Below are positions 1 through 8,063 of a stretch of DNA of 17,495 nt, piece after piece. The notes below the pieces were generated by a model, which was not told the DNA's origin, did not search any database, and saw only the letters and a list, made by a program, of their open reading frames with translations. This stretch comes from an uncultured Planctomycetaceae bacterium. GTDB taxonomy: Bacteria; Planctomycetota; Planctomycetia; Planctomycetales; Planctomycetaceae. A program made the translations under genes and the position numbers. The stretch spans positions 1-17,495 of the forward strand of contig CAIJTL010000437.1 of the NCBI GenBank assembly GCA_903823545.1, read 5' to 3'. Each line of letters starts with the position of its first letter. Position 1 is the stretch's first letter.

Positions 1-1151
1 GCAATGATCGGAACTTGCTCAACGACACGAAGGTCCCAAGTTTCCTCAAACGATTCCAACTTCTTCGGGTTGTTGGTGAGGATGCGGACTTGCCGCAGGC
101 CGAGATCCTTCAGGATTTGCAGGCCGATCATGTAGTCTCGCAAATCAGCTTTGAACCCAAGTTTGTGATTTGCTTCGACTGTGTCAAAACCTTGGTCTTG
201 CAACTGATAGGCCTTGAGCTTTGAGACCAAGCCGATACCACGCCCCTCCTGCGGCAAATACACGACAGCTCCCGCACCAGACTGTGAAATCATCCGCATC
301 GCCAAATGGAGTTGATCGCCACAATCGCATCGCAACGAATCGAGCACGTCGCCAGTAAAACAGCTTGAATGCATGCGGATCAGCGGTGCATCAACTGATT
401 TCAAATCTCCCCAGACCATCGCAAGCGGCTCCTGATCTTCGTGTTCAACCTTGTAAGCGATGACGGTAACGCAGCCGTAGTCACGCAACTCGATCGGCAC
501 TTCAACCTGTCGCGTAACAAGCCGTTCGCGAAGTCGACGATGTCGAATTAACTCCTCAATGGTGATGACAGGAATGTCAAATTCTTTGGCGAGGACATCG
601 AGTTCTTCACGGTCAGCCATGCCACCATGTTTTTGGCTGAGAATCTCAATCAATACGCCAACCGGATTGAGCCCAGCGATTCGGAGCAGATCAACAGTCG
701 CCTCAGTGTGCCCCGCTCGCCGCAGCACGCCACCATCTTTGGCCAAAAGCGGACTGAGATGTCCCGGACGGACGAAGTCGTGAGGAGTTGACTTCGAATC
801 GGCCAAGGCTCGCAAAGTCATCGCGCGACTTTCAGCACTGACTCCCGTTCCAGAATTCCGATGGTCGACCGGAGTGAGAAACGGAGTGTGATTTGGCGAT
901 GAATTCGAGTCCGCATCAACTAAAGGAGACAACCGCAATCTATCAGCAACGTCACAAGTCATAGGACAGCACATCACGCCGCGTCCGCGAGTCAGCATGA
1001 AGTCTACTTGCTCTGCTGTCACAAACTCCGCTGCACCAACAAAATCACCCTCGTTCTCCCGATCAGAAGGGTCAACAACGATCACCAAACGACCGGCACG
1101 CAGTGCTGCAAGGGCTTCATCGATCGTATTGGTCGGCGGAACTGTCTTCAT
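1..1151 (-). CDS. ribBA: RibBA: DHBP synthase / GTP cyclohydrolase II, 3' end cut by the window edge
   Basis: Bifunctional cytoplasmic enzyme of riboflavin synthesis. The N-terminal half makes 3,4-dihydroxy-2-butanone 4-phosphate from ribulose 5-phosphate; the C-terminal half opens GTP to the first pyrimidine intermediate. I translated the minus strand by hand from the ATG at 1151, which follows AAGGAA at a normal distance. It stays open for 383 codons to the window edge; the family is about 400 residues, so roughly the last 20 are missing. DHBP synthase signatures: DRENEGDF at residues 30-37, the SGTGVSAESRA segment, and RPGHLSPL followed by RRAGHTEATVDL. Cyclohydrolase II signatures: HSSCFTGD and RCDCGDQ (three zinc-binding Cys), YLPQEGRGIGL, and LTNNPKK. 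It is transcribed away from the exported-protein cluster. I saw no FMN riboswitch in the leader. Confidence 0.96.
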   Translation of the reverse strand, partial: MKTVPPTNTIDEALAALRAGRLVIVVDPSDRENEGDFVGAAEFVTAEQVDFMLTRGRGVMCCPMTCDVADRLRLSPLVDADSNSSPNHTPFLTPVDHRNSGTGVSAESRAMTLRALADSKSTPHDFVRPGHLSPLLAKDGGVLRRAGHTEATVDLLRIAGLNPVGVLIEILSQKHGGMADREELDVLAKEFDIPVITIEELIRHRRLRERLVTRQVEVPIELRDYGCVTVIAYKVEHEDQEPLAMVWGDLKSVDAPLIRMHSSCFTGDVLDSLRCDCGDQLHLAMRMISQSGAGAVVYLPQEGRGIGLVSKLKAYQLQDQGFDTVEANHKLGFKADLRDYMIGLQILKDLGLRQVRILTNNPKKLESFEETWDLRVVEQVPII

Positions 1152-1405
1152 TGGGATTTCCTTGCGAGGTCGTACTGCCGGATAAATTGCAGTCACGCAA
1201 CCTCCGCGTGAAAAACTTCACAGTCGTCATTTCGCCTCGCGATACGCGGGGGTGGTTACGAGGAGATTTCAAAACCGACAAACGACAGGCTTCATAACAA
1301 CGTCTTGATTGGGTCGTTCTGATCGTGTCGATTTACCTGAGTATTCACAACTCAGTCACACGTAACGGTTGGGTAAACCGATCCGATCGGAAGTGAGAAG
1401 CCTGA

Positions 1406-1433
1406 TTGACAACAAGGAGTCCGTTGATATGTT
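1406..1433 (+). promoter_or_regulatory. Candidate sigma-70-type promoter for the DUF1549/DUF1553 gene
   Basis: TTGACA at 1406-1411 is a perfect -35 hexamer. TATGTT at 1428-1433 matches four of six positions of the -10 box, with a 16-base spacer. Transcription from here would give a leader of about 190 bases that contains the palindrome at 1515-1550. This is pattern matching only; planctomycete promoters are poorly defined. Confidence 0.35.
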
Positions 1434-1514
1434 GTGCCATCAGCCTAAGAAGCCTAGACTTCCGCGACTTTAATTTCAGTCCTACCTGCAAGCCCGCTCG
1501 CACATACCTAAAAC

Positions 1515-1550
1515 AGCACCAGAAGTTCCGGCTACGAAACTTCTGGTGCT
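1515..1550. repeat. Perfect 13-bp inverted repeat (palindromic element or leader hairpin)
   Basis: AGCACCAGAAGTT at 1515-1527 is exactly complementary to AACTTCTGGTGCT at 1538-1550, with a 10-base loop. No T-run follows on either strand, so it is not a standard intrinsic terminator. It lies 84 bases before the ATG of the DUF1549/DUF1553 gene, in that gene's likely leader. It could be a dispersed palindromic repeat, an mRNA hairpin or an operator. Its arms share GCACC and CAGAA with the arms of the larger palindrome in ileS. Confidence 0.8.
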
Positions 1551-1633
1551 CACCTGCCACAAGAAAACAAATTTTTTCGGTCCCTAACCGGGATGACCTC
1601 CCGATGCCACTCCGTCATGAAGAGGAGCAGTCC

Positions 1634-4141
1634 ATGAGGATGATGAGCCGATTTTTGTTTGCGATGACGGTTGCGACCGCCATTGCTTCTACCGTCCCGG
1701 CATACGCCGAGCCCGCGAAACCAAAGGGGCTAGGAGATCCTGGTCAGCTCAGTGGCTTAAAAATTGAGCCGACAGTTGACGGAAAGCCGCTCACACTGCG
1801 GGGGCGTGACGCTCGTCAGCAGGTCTATGTGACGGGAACGTATTCGAGTGGCCAACTTCGTGATCACACTCGCAAGGTGCAGTACACCTCGGAACCGGCA
1901 GGCATCATCAACGTCGATGCCACGGGCTTGATAACTCCTGCTAAAGATGGCGATGCGACGCTCAAGATTACCGGAAACGGAATTAATGCGGCGGTGGCGG
2001 TGCATGTTGAGGGACTCGAAAACCAAGTTCCAATTAACTTCAAAAATCAGATCGTCCCAATCTTTACAAAGCTCGGTTGCAATAGCGGTGGTTGCCACGG
2101 CAAAGCATCAGGACAAAATGGTTTCAAGCTGAGTTTGCTCGGCTTCTATCCAGACGAAGACTACGAGTTCCTCGTTAAGGAAAATCGAGGCCGTCGCCTT
2201 TCGCCGCCATCACCTGGCGAGAGCTTGCTACTGACAAAACCGATCGGCAAGTCACCACACGGTGGCGGCAAGCGAATGGATATCGACAGCTATGAATATC
2301 GCTTGATTGCTCGATGGATTGAACAAGGGACTCCTTACGGATCTGATGCGGATCCGGTTGTAACATCGATCAAGTGCCTGCCAGAAGGTCGCGTGATGGA
2401 CCGAGGTGCGGACCAGCAGATCACTGTCATCGCAACTTATAGCGACGGCAAAACAGAAGACGTCACACGCATGGCGTTGTTTGAAGCCAACGACACTGAG
2501 ATGGCCGAAGCGACGAATACCGGCATGGTTAAGACGCTCGACCTCGCTGGCGAAGTCGCCATTATGGCTCGTTACCAAGGTCAAGTTTCAACGTTTCGTG
2601 CAACAGTTCCACTGGGAGCAGAGGTTGCCGCAATTCCCCCAAGCAAAGGCTTTATCGACAACGCGGTGTTCGGCAAGTTGAAAGTGCTCGGCATTCCGCC
2701 CTCGTCTCTTTGCGATGATGCAACGTTCCTTCGCAGAGTTTCAATCGACGTTACTGGCACACTGCCGACCGAAGAACAAGTTCGAGCATTTCTGGCTGAC
2801 ACAGATCCGGCCAAGCGAGACAAATACATAGACCGATTGTTGGATTCGACGGACTATGCGGACTACTTCGCAAACAAATGGAATCTGGTTTTACGAAACA
2901 AGAATCGTGCTGCGGATGATGCTTCTGCCACCTACGGGTTCTATCAATGGATCTGGAACAATCTTTACGAAAACAAACCGTACGACCAGTTCGTCCGAGA
3001 CGTTATCACTGCATCAGGTGATTCGACGACCAATCCTGCTGTTATCTGGTATCGGGAAGTAGATGAAAACAATGAGCAAGTCGAGGATACAGCTCAATTG
3101 TTTTTGGGCCTGCGAATCCAATGTGCTCGCTGCCACCACCACCCGTTTGAAAAATGGAGCCAAAACGACTACTACGGATTCTCCGCATTCTTCAGTCGAG
3201 TTGCGAAGAAGAACATCTTCGATCCAGGCATGAGCAAGACGACTCGTGATCGTCGAGTCTTCCACAACGACGGGCTCGCCGCATCGACCAATCCACGAAA
3301 TGGTCAGTCACTCAAGCCCGCTGGGCTTGGTTCAGCCCCACTGGAAGTTGCTCCGGAACGCGATCCTCGACATTTGCTTGTCGATTGGATGGCCGATAAG
3401 AACAATCCATTCTTTGCCCGTGCACTCGTCAATCGCTACTGGAAGCACTTCTTCGATCGCGGCATTGTCGAACCCGAGGACGACATGCGAGAGACGAATC
3501 CTCCATCGAACCCCGAGCTTTTGGCGAAACTGTCACAAGGCTTCATTGACAGTGGATTCAATTTGAAATGGCTCGTGAAAACGATCACGTCATCGAGCAC
3601 ATACCAATTGAACTCTCTACCAAATGACTACAACCTTAAGGACAAGCAAAACTTCTCAAGGTATTATCCAAAGAGACTTACTGCCGAAGTTTTGTATGAC
3701 GGCTTTCATCGAGTCACGAACACGAATCAACAATTCGGCAGCCTGCCACCAGGCACAAAGGCCGTTCAACTGCCTGACCCAGCGATTGGTCCTTACTTCC
3801 TGAAGGTTTTCGGTCAGCCTCAAGCCGACACCGCTTGCGAATGCGAGCGATCTCAAGAGGCGAATTTGGCTCAGAGCCTCCACCTCCTCAACAGCAGTGA
3901 AGTGCAAGACAAGATCGCCAATGGAGCTGGCCGAGCGACCGTGATGGCCGCAGACAAAACTCGTTCTCACGAAGACAAAATCAAAGAGCTTTATCGCTGG
4001 GTTTATTCTCGTGAGCCAAACGCTGATGAAGCCAAGATTGCATTGTCTCATATCGCAAAACACGAAGCGGCACCGAAAATTGCTTACGAGGACATCCTCT
4101 GGGCGTTGATCAACACCAAGGAGTTCTTGTTCAACCACTAA
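1634..4141 (+). CDS. Exported DUF1549/DUF1553 protein with Ig-like and cytochrome-like motifs
   Basis: An 835-residue secreted protein of a planctomycete-expanded family of unknown biochemical role. I chose ATG 1634 because AGAGGAG precedes it and a Sec signal peptide starts there, with likely cleavage after AYA at residue 25. Domains in order: a Big2-like Ig segment at about 35-130; a cytochrome-like segment with CNSGGCH at 149-155 (a CX4CH motif); a second Big2-like segment at about 235-330; DUF1549 from about 340 (LRRVSIDVTGTLP); CARCHHHPFE at 497-506, a CXXCH motif usual in this family; and DUF1553 at about 575-830 (FARALVNRYWKHFF). Whether either Cys-His motif holds haem is not shown by sequence. 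It is the first of four consecutive genes for exported proteins. The family call is secure; the function is not. Confidence 0.93.
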   Translation: MRMMSRFLFAMTVATAIASTVPAYAEPAKPKGLGDPGQLSGLKIEPTVDGKPLTLRGRDARQQVYVTGTYSSGQLRDHTRKVQYTSEPAGIINVDATGLITPAKDGDATLKITGNGINAAVAVHVEGLENQVPINFKNQIVPIFTKLGCNSGGCHGKASGQNGFKLSLLGFYPDEDYEFLVKENRGRRLSPPSPGESLLLTKPIGKSPHGGGKRMDIDSYEYRLIARWIEQGTPYGSDADPVVTSIKCLPEGRVMDRGADQQITVIATYSDGKTEDVTRMALFEANDTEMAEATNTGMVKTLDLAGEVAIMARYQGQVSTFRATVPLGAEVAAIPPSKGFIDNAVFGKLKVLGIPPSSLCDDATFLRRVSIDVTGTLPTEEQVRAFLADTDPAKRDKYIDRLLDSTDYADYFANKWNLVLRNKNRAADDASATYGFYQWIWNNLYENKPYDQFVRDVITASGDSTTNPAVIWYREVDENNEQVEDTAQLFLGLRIQCARCHHHPFEKWSQNDYYGFSAFFSRVAKKNIFDPGMSKTTRDRRVFHNDGLAASTNPRNGQSLKPAGLGSAPLEVAPERDPRHLLVDWMADKNNPFFARALVNRYWKHFFDRGIVEPEDDMRETNPPSNPELLAKLSQGFIDSGFNLKWLVKTITSSSTYQLNSLPNDYNLKDKQNFSRYYPKRLTAEVLYDGFHRVTNTNQQFGSLPPGTKAVQLPDPAIGPYFLKVFGQPQADTACECERSQEANLAQSLHLLNSSEVQDKIANGAGRATVMAADKTRSHEDKIKELYRWVYSREPNADEAKIALSHIAKHEAAPKIAYEDILWALINTKEFLFNH

Positions 4142-4192
4142 GCGACTTAGGGTTCTGGTTGGAGTCGGAGCCCAAAATCTTGAAAACCGACA

Positions 4193-4259
4193 GAGGAATG
4201 GAGGCAAAGGAATGAATCGAACATCATCGAGTCCATTCCTCAGTCTTCATTCCTTTTTT
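4193..4259 (+). terminator. Terminator-like structure with interchangeable stems
   Basis: About 50 bases after the DUF1549/DUF1553 stop codon, AAAGGAATGAA at 4206-4216 is exactly complementary to TTCATTCCTTT at 4246-4256, followed by more T residues to 4259. A second pair, GAGGAATGGA at 4193-4202 with TCCATTCCTC at 4232-4241, interleaves with the first. The repeated AGGAATG and CATTCCT cores therefore allow several folds. The stem is A/T-rich with a long loop, so termination may be partial. The next gene begins at 4383. Confidence 0.6.
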
Positions 4260-4382
4260 GTTTGTTGAGAACCGAGCGTTTCCCTCGGCGTTTTCAACTT
4301 CCCGCCAACTTTCTCTCTCGCCGTTTTGCCTGCCTAATTCATCTGGCGAGAGCCTAATCGCCGCTTTTTGATGAGAGTTGCC

Positions 4383-7300
4383 ATGACTCGCAAATTCCGT
4401 TTTCTCGCTGCTGCTGCGTTACTCGGCTCGACCTCTGCCTACGCTCAGCTTCCGCAAGCAAAGTTGTTTTCGGTATTTCCACCGGGTGCCCAGATCGGAG
4501 TTGCGACTGAGGTAACACTGGCGAACGGAACGGATCTTGATGAATCCTCGAAGCTAATTTTCAGCCACCCTGGAATTAAGGCTGACCCAAAAATGGTGGA
4601 TGCAAACGGCGTGAAAACGCCGGTTGCGAATACCTTCCTAGTGACCGTGGATGCAGCAGTTCCAAATGGGATTTACGAAGTTCGCTCAAGCGGTCGTTTC
4701 GGAGTCAGCAATCCACGAAATTTTGTCGTCGGCTCACGCAAGGAAACGAATGAAGTCGAACCGAATAACGCTCGTGAGCAAGCGACGCCCGTCGAGATTA
4801 ACTCAACGGTGAATGGTCGAGCTGATGGAAACACCTTTGATTACTTCAAACTGACAGGTAAAGCGGGGCAGCGAGTGCTCGTCATTTGCCAGTCATCAAA
4901 GATCGACTCAAAACTCAAACCACAAATCGAACTTCAAGATGCAAACGGTCGCCGACTTTCGTTTGTTCGCGGGGCAGTTCGTCGCGATGCAGTGTTGGAT
5001 GTGTCGCTGCCAGCCGACGGTGACTACTTCGTGCGAATCATCGACCAAGTCTACACGGGAGGAGCGGACCATACCTACCGGCTGACGTTGACGACTGGGC
5101 CGTATATTGACTTCACCTTGCCAACAGGCGGCACGGCAGGATCAAACACTCAAGTGACACTATTCGGACGCAACTTGCCTGGTGGCCAAGCTGCTGGTGT
5201 TAACGTCGATGGCCGTCCGCTTGAAAAGGTTGCCGTCTCGATCAGTTTTCCTGCCGATGCAGAAACTGCTCGTGCGGCTGATAGTCTAGGTGCGTTACAG
5301 GGAGGTATTGACGGTTTTAGTTACGTCTGGAACACGCCGGCCGGTAATGCGAATCCCGTGACGATGTATCTTTCCTCGTCGCCAGTCGGCTTGGAACAGG
5401 AGCCAAATGACACGGCCGCTCAAGCCAATAAGTTAGTCGTCCCGACTGAGGTTGCAGGGCAGTTTCAAGTACGCGGTGATGTCGACTACTTCAGTTTCGA
5501 GGCAAAGGCCCAAGAGGTTTACTGGATCGAGGCGTTCGGGGATCGGCAGGGAACTCATGCGGACCCATACATTACACTCGATCGGGTTCTAAAGGACGAT
5601 AAGGGAGTGGAGACCGCTCAGCGTATCACCGCCCAAGACGACACTGGAACAAACCTTGTCCCAAACGTGTTTGAAACACTGAGCGACGATCCTACGTTTC
5701 AGTTTGTTGTGCCAGCAGACGGTACTTACCGAGTTTCAATTCGTGATCGTTACTACGAATCACGCGGCGATGTTCGCATGGTTTATCGCTTAGCGATCCG
5801 TAAAGAAGCTCCGGACTTCCGCGTCGTTGTTCTTCCTGAGGCTCCAGTCGCTGACAACAACATTGGCGCAAGCACATATCCTTCCGGGCTCCGCAAAGGA
5901 GAGAATTATTCCGCGAGGGTCATCGCCTTTCGACGAGATGGATTTAATGGCGTTATTGATGTCACGGCAGAAAACTTACCACAAGGGGTCACATGCAAAG
6001 GCACGAGCATTGGTCCTGGGCAGAATTCAGCAAGTCTGATCTTTTCCTGTGCAGAAGATGCACCCGATGGCGCGTTCTCGTTCGCCAAAGTCATTTCGAA
6101 AGCTCGCATTGAAGACAACGTAAAAGTGAAGGCTGTGGCCGATGCCAAAGCTGCAATCAAGCCAGTGACGGATGCCCTTCCGAAGGCACAACAAGACGCG
6201 GCGAAAGCCACTGAAGATGAAAAGAAGTTTCTGGCAACACGACAGGCGGCGGAAACCAAATTCAATACAGATGCAGAAGCCGCGAAGAAAGCGACCGACG
6301 CCAAAGCTGTTGTTGATAAAAAGGTCGCAGATACGGCTGCCGCCCATAAAGTGAATGCTGACAAACTTGCCGCAGCGAAGGTCGAACTCGACAAGAACAA
6401 AGACAAACAAGAACTGAAAGATGCCGTTACTGCGGCAGAGAAAGCAGCCAGCGAATCAGATGCAACTGCGAAAGCTGCAGTCCAAGAAAAAGCGGTTGCC
6501 GATAAAGCCGCTACCGATACGACAGCGGTGCTGAAGACCTCTGAACAAGCAAAAACAAAAGCTGTTACGGAACACGATCAAGCGAATGTGAAACTTAAAG
6601 CCGCTAATGAGGCTTTGGCCGCGGCTGAAAAGCGGATCGCTGACGCCAATGCAGCAGTTGCAGCAGCGTTGGCCGCGCAGAAAGCTGCGGCTCGCGATGT
6701 GACTCACTTGGCACGAGCAGCGACAACAGTTTGGGATGGCAACGCCCAAATCGGCCCTGTTTCGCGACTCTCCCATGACCTCTGCCTTGCCATCACTCCT
6801 GAAGTTCACCCATTCCAAGCGACTACCGATGTCTTCCGTGTTGATGCGAACCACAATCGCCAGATACTGGTTCCGGTAAAACTCGTTAAGAGAAATGGGT
6901 TTGATGAAAACGTCACGCTGACATTTGTCGGCACACCACAGAATGCTCAGGTCGAAAATAAGCCAATCAACAAAGGAGCGAACGATGGCGTTTACCGCAT
7001 TTTCCTCCCCAATAATGTCCCGGTTGGTACCTACACGCTTTACATGAAAGCTTCAGGAGCGGTGCAATACCGCCGTCGCCCTGAATTGGCCGACAAGGCA
7101 AAGGTCGTGCTCGATCAGTCCGTCGCAGCGGCTGCTCAAGCGGTCGAAACGCTTACAAAGGCAAACGCTGTGCGCGATGCAGCTGTTAAAGCGGCCACAG
7201 ATGCTGACGCCGCATTTAAGAAAGCAACAGCAGACAAGGATGCTGCGGCCAAGAAGGTCGCCGAGACTGCCGAGGCAGTGAAGAAGGCAACAGAAGCCAA

Positions 7301-7943
7301 AGACAAAGCCACGACTGATGCTGATAAAGAGGCGACAGCGAAAGCCCTCGCAGCGGCTCTAGAGGAAGCAAAGAAGGCCGTTGATGCATTGACCGCGGCG
7401 GAGAAAGTTTTGGTGGATACAACAGCGGCGAATAAAGCTGCGGTTGATGCCAAGGCGAAAGCGGAGGCTGAAGCGAAAGCGGCAGATGACAAGAACAAAG
7501 CGGCGATTGCTGACAAAGCGGCGAAGGAAAAGGCGCTTAATGACACGAATACGGCCACCAAAGCAAATGCCGTCAATGTGTTTTCCCCATCAACTCCGAT
7601 CGTCATCAGCGTCAAGCCAAACGCCGTCAACGTCACAGCAGCCCCCGCGAACGGTGGCGCAGTGAAGAGGGGCGAAAAGCTAGAAGTCAAAGTCACAATT
7701 CAGCGAGTCAATAACTTTGCCGGACCGGTGACACTTGAAATTGTTCCGCCTCCAGGAGTCGTTGGCCTTACCGCCGAGAAAGTGACAATTCCGGCTGACA
7801 AGGCGGAAGGGGTCATCACCGTTACGGCTTCGGGCGATGCGACCGAAGGTGCGATCGCCAATGCTGTCGTTCGAGCCTCGGCTGAATTCGATGGAGCGGT
7901 AGCGGCCTCGGATGGAGCTGTCGCAATCAGCGTTGCAAAGTGA
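4383..7943 (+). CDS. Large exported protein with two PPC domains and two Ala/Lys-rich coiled-coil segments
   Basis: A 1186-residue secreted protein. I preferred ATG 4383 because GAGAG precedes it and an ordinary signal peptide follows, cleaved after AYA at residue 21; ATG 4371 would add four residues. In order: an N-terminal beta region; a PPC-type domain at about 123-240 (EVEPNN, DYFKLTGKAGQ, GDYFVRI); an IPT-like stretch; a second PPC-type domain at about 337-465 (LEQEPNDTA, DVDYFSFEAKAQ); an Ig-like domain from about 479; a coiled-coil segment at about 583-771; more beta sequence to about 900; a second coil at about 903-1061; and a C-terminal Ig-like domain. The coils consist almost wholly of Ala, Lys, Asp, Glu, Val and Thr. 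PPC domains are usually extracellular binding or folding modules. No catalytic motif was seen. A structural or adhesive role is plausible but unproven. Confidence 0.88.
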   Translation: MTRKFRFLAAAALLGSTSAYAQLPQAKLFSVFPPGAQIGVATEVTLANGTDLDESSKLIFSHPGIKADPKMVDANGVKTPVANTFLVTVDAAVPNGIYEVRSSGRFGVSNPRNFVVGSRKETNEVEPNNAREQATPVEINSTVNGRADGNTFDYFKLTGKAGQRVLVICQSSKIDSKLKPQIELQDANGRRLSFVRGAVRRDAVLDVSLPADGDYFVRIIDQVYTGGADHTYRLTLTTGPYIDFTLPTGGTAGSNTQVTLFGRNLPGGQAAGVNVDGRPLEKVAVSISFPADAETARAADSLGALQGGIDGFSYVWNTPAGNANPVTMYLSSSPVGLEQEPNDTAAQANKLVVPTEVAGQFQVRGDVDYFSFEAKAQEVYWIEAFGDRQGTHADPYITLDRVLKDDKGVETAQRITAQDDTGTNLVPNVFETLSDDPTFQFVVPADGTYRVSIRDRYYESRGDVRMVYRLAIRKEAPDFRVVVLPEAPVADNNIGASTYPSGLRKGENYSARVIAFRRDGFNGVIDVTAENLPQGVTCKGTSIGPGQNSASLIFSCAEDAPDGAFSFAKVISKARIEDNVKVKAVADAKAAIKPVTDALPKAQQDAAKATEDEKKFLATRQAAETKFNTDAEAAKKATDAKAVVDKKVADTAAAHKVNADKLAAAKVELDKNKDKQELKDAVTAAEKAASESDATAKAAVQEKAVADKAATDTTAVLKTSEQAKTKAVTEHDQANVKLKAANEALAAAEKRIADANAAVAAALAAQKAAARDVTHLARAATTVWDGNAQIGPVSRLSHDLCLAITPEVHPFQATTDVFRVDANHNRQILVPVKLVKRNGFDENVTLTFVGTPQNAQVENKPINKGANDGVYRIFLPNNVPVGTYTLYMKASGAVQYRRRPELADKAKVVLDQSVAAAAQAVETLTKANAVRDAAVKAATDADAAFKKATADKDAAAKKVAETAEAVKKATEAKDKATTDADKEATAKALAAALEEAKKAVDALTAAEKVLVDTTAANKAAVDAKAKAEAEAKAADDKNKAAIADKAAKEKALNDTNTATKANAVNVFSPSTPIVISVKPNAVNVTAAPANGGAVKRGEKLEVKVTIQRVNNFAGPVTLEIVPPPGVVGLTAEKVTIPADKAEGVITVTASGDATEGAIANAVVRASAEFDGAVAASDGAVAISVAK

Positions 7944-7958
7944 TTTAGTCACACGGCC

Positions 7959-8009
7959 AAGTTTGTTATTCGACAGCGGCAAGCATCTAAGATTCTCGCC
8001 GCCAAACTT
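7959..8009 (+). other. Possible mRNA hairpin between the PPC and WD40 genes
   Basis: AAGTTTG at 7959-7965 and GCGGC at 7976-7980 can pair with GCCGC at 7998-8002 and CAAACTT at 8003-8009, leaving a 10-base bulge on the left side. Only two T residues follow, so it is a weak terminator at best. It could tune read-through from the PPC gene to the WD40 gene 55 bases downstream, or be chance. Confidence 0.25.
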
Positions 8010-8063
8010 TTGATAAGAAATCTCGCCTGAGTGCAAGTTTCATCCTTTTGAAAGAGTTTTGCC

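Larger units (their letters stand above)
1152..1633. other. Divergent intergenic region between ribBA and the DUF1549/DUF1553 gene
   Basis: This 482-base stretch separates two divergent genes and shows no convincing coding sequence. It holds the ribBA leader and its ribosome binding site near 1152-1165, a small hairpin with 6-bp arms (CTGAGT at 1337-1342 and ACTCAG at 1350-1355), a candidate rightward promoter at 1406-1433 and a perfect palindrome at 1515-1550. The downstream frame stays open back to 1406, but that extension lies upstream of the signal peptide, reads through the palindrome and looks unlike protein. I could not recognise a leftward promoter or an RFN element. Confidence 0.7.

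Noticed and set aside
1152..1400. Possible FMN riboswitch in the ribBA leader
   Set aside because: I read the minus strand for the conserved RFN blocks and did not find them.
1345..1560. Minus-strand frame of 71 codons that includes a peptide nearly the same as one on the plus strand
   Set aside because: The similarity arises because the palindrome at 1515-1550 reads alike on both strands; there is no start signal or family match.
1406..1633. Upstream extension of the DUF1549/DUF1553 frame by 76 codons
   Set aside because: It would bury the signal peptide inside the protein, runs through the palindrome and the candidate promoter, and lacks a ribosome binding site. ATG 1634 has a clear one.
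4272..4288. Small hairpin CCGAG/CTCGG before the PPC gene
   Set aside because: Five base pairs with no T-run or context; expected often by chance.
6015..6030. CAGAATTCAG inside the PPC gene, resembling part of the ileS palindrome arm
   Set aside because: The match is short, lacks the inverted partner and lies in ordinary coding sequence.
7136..7696. Minus-strand Ala/Ser-rich frame of 186 codons inside the PPC gene
   Set aside because: It is the reverse reading of the Ala/Lys-rich coil. Similar shadows occur at 5906-6406 and 9575-9850.
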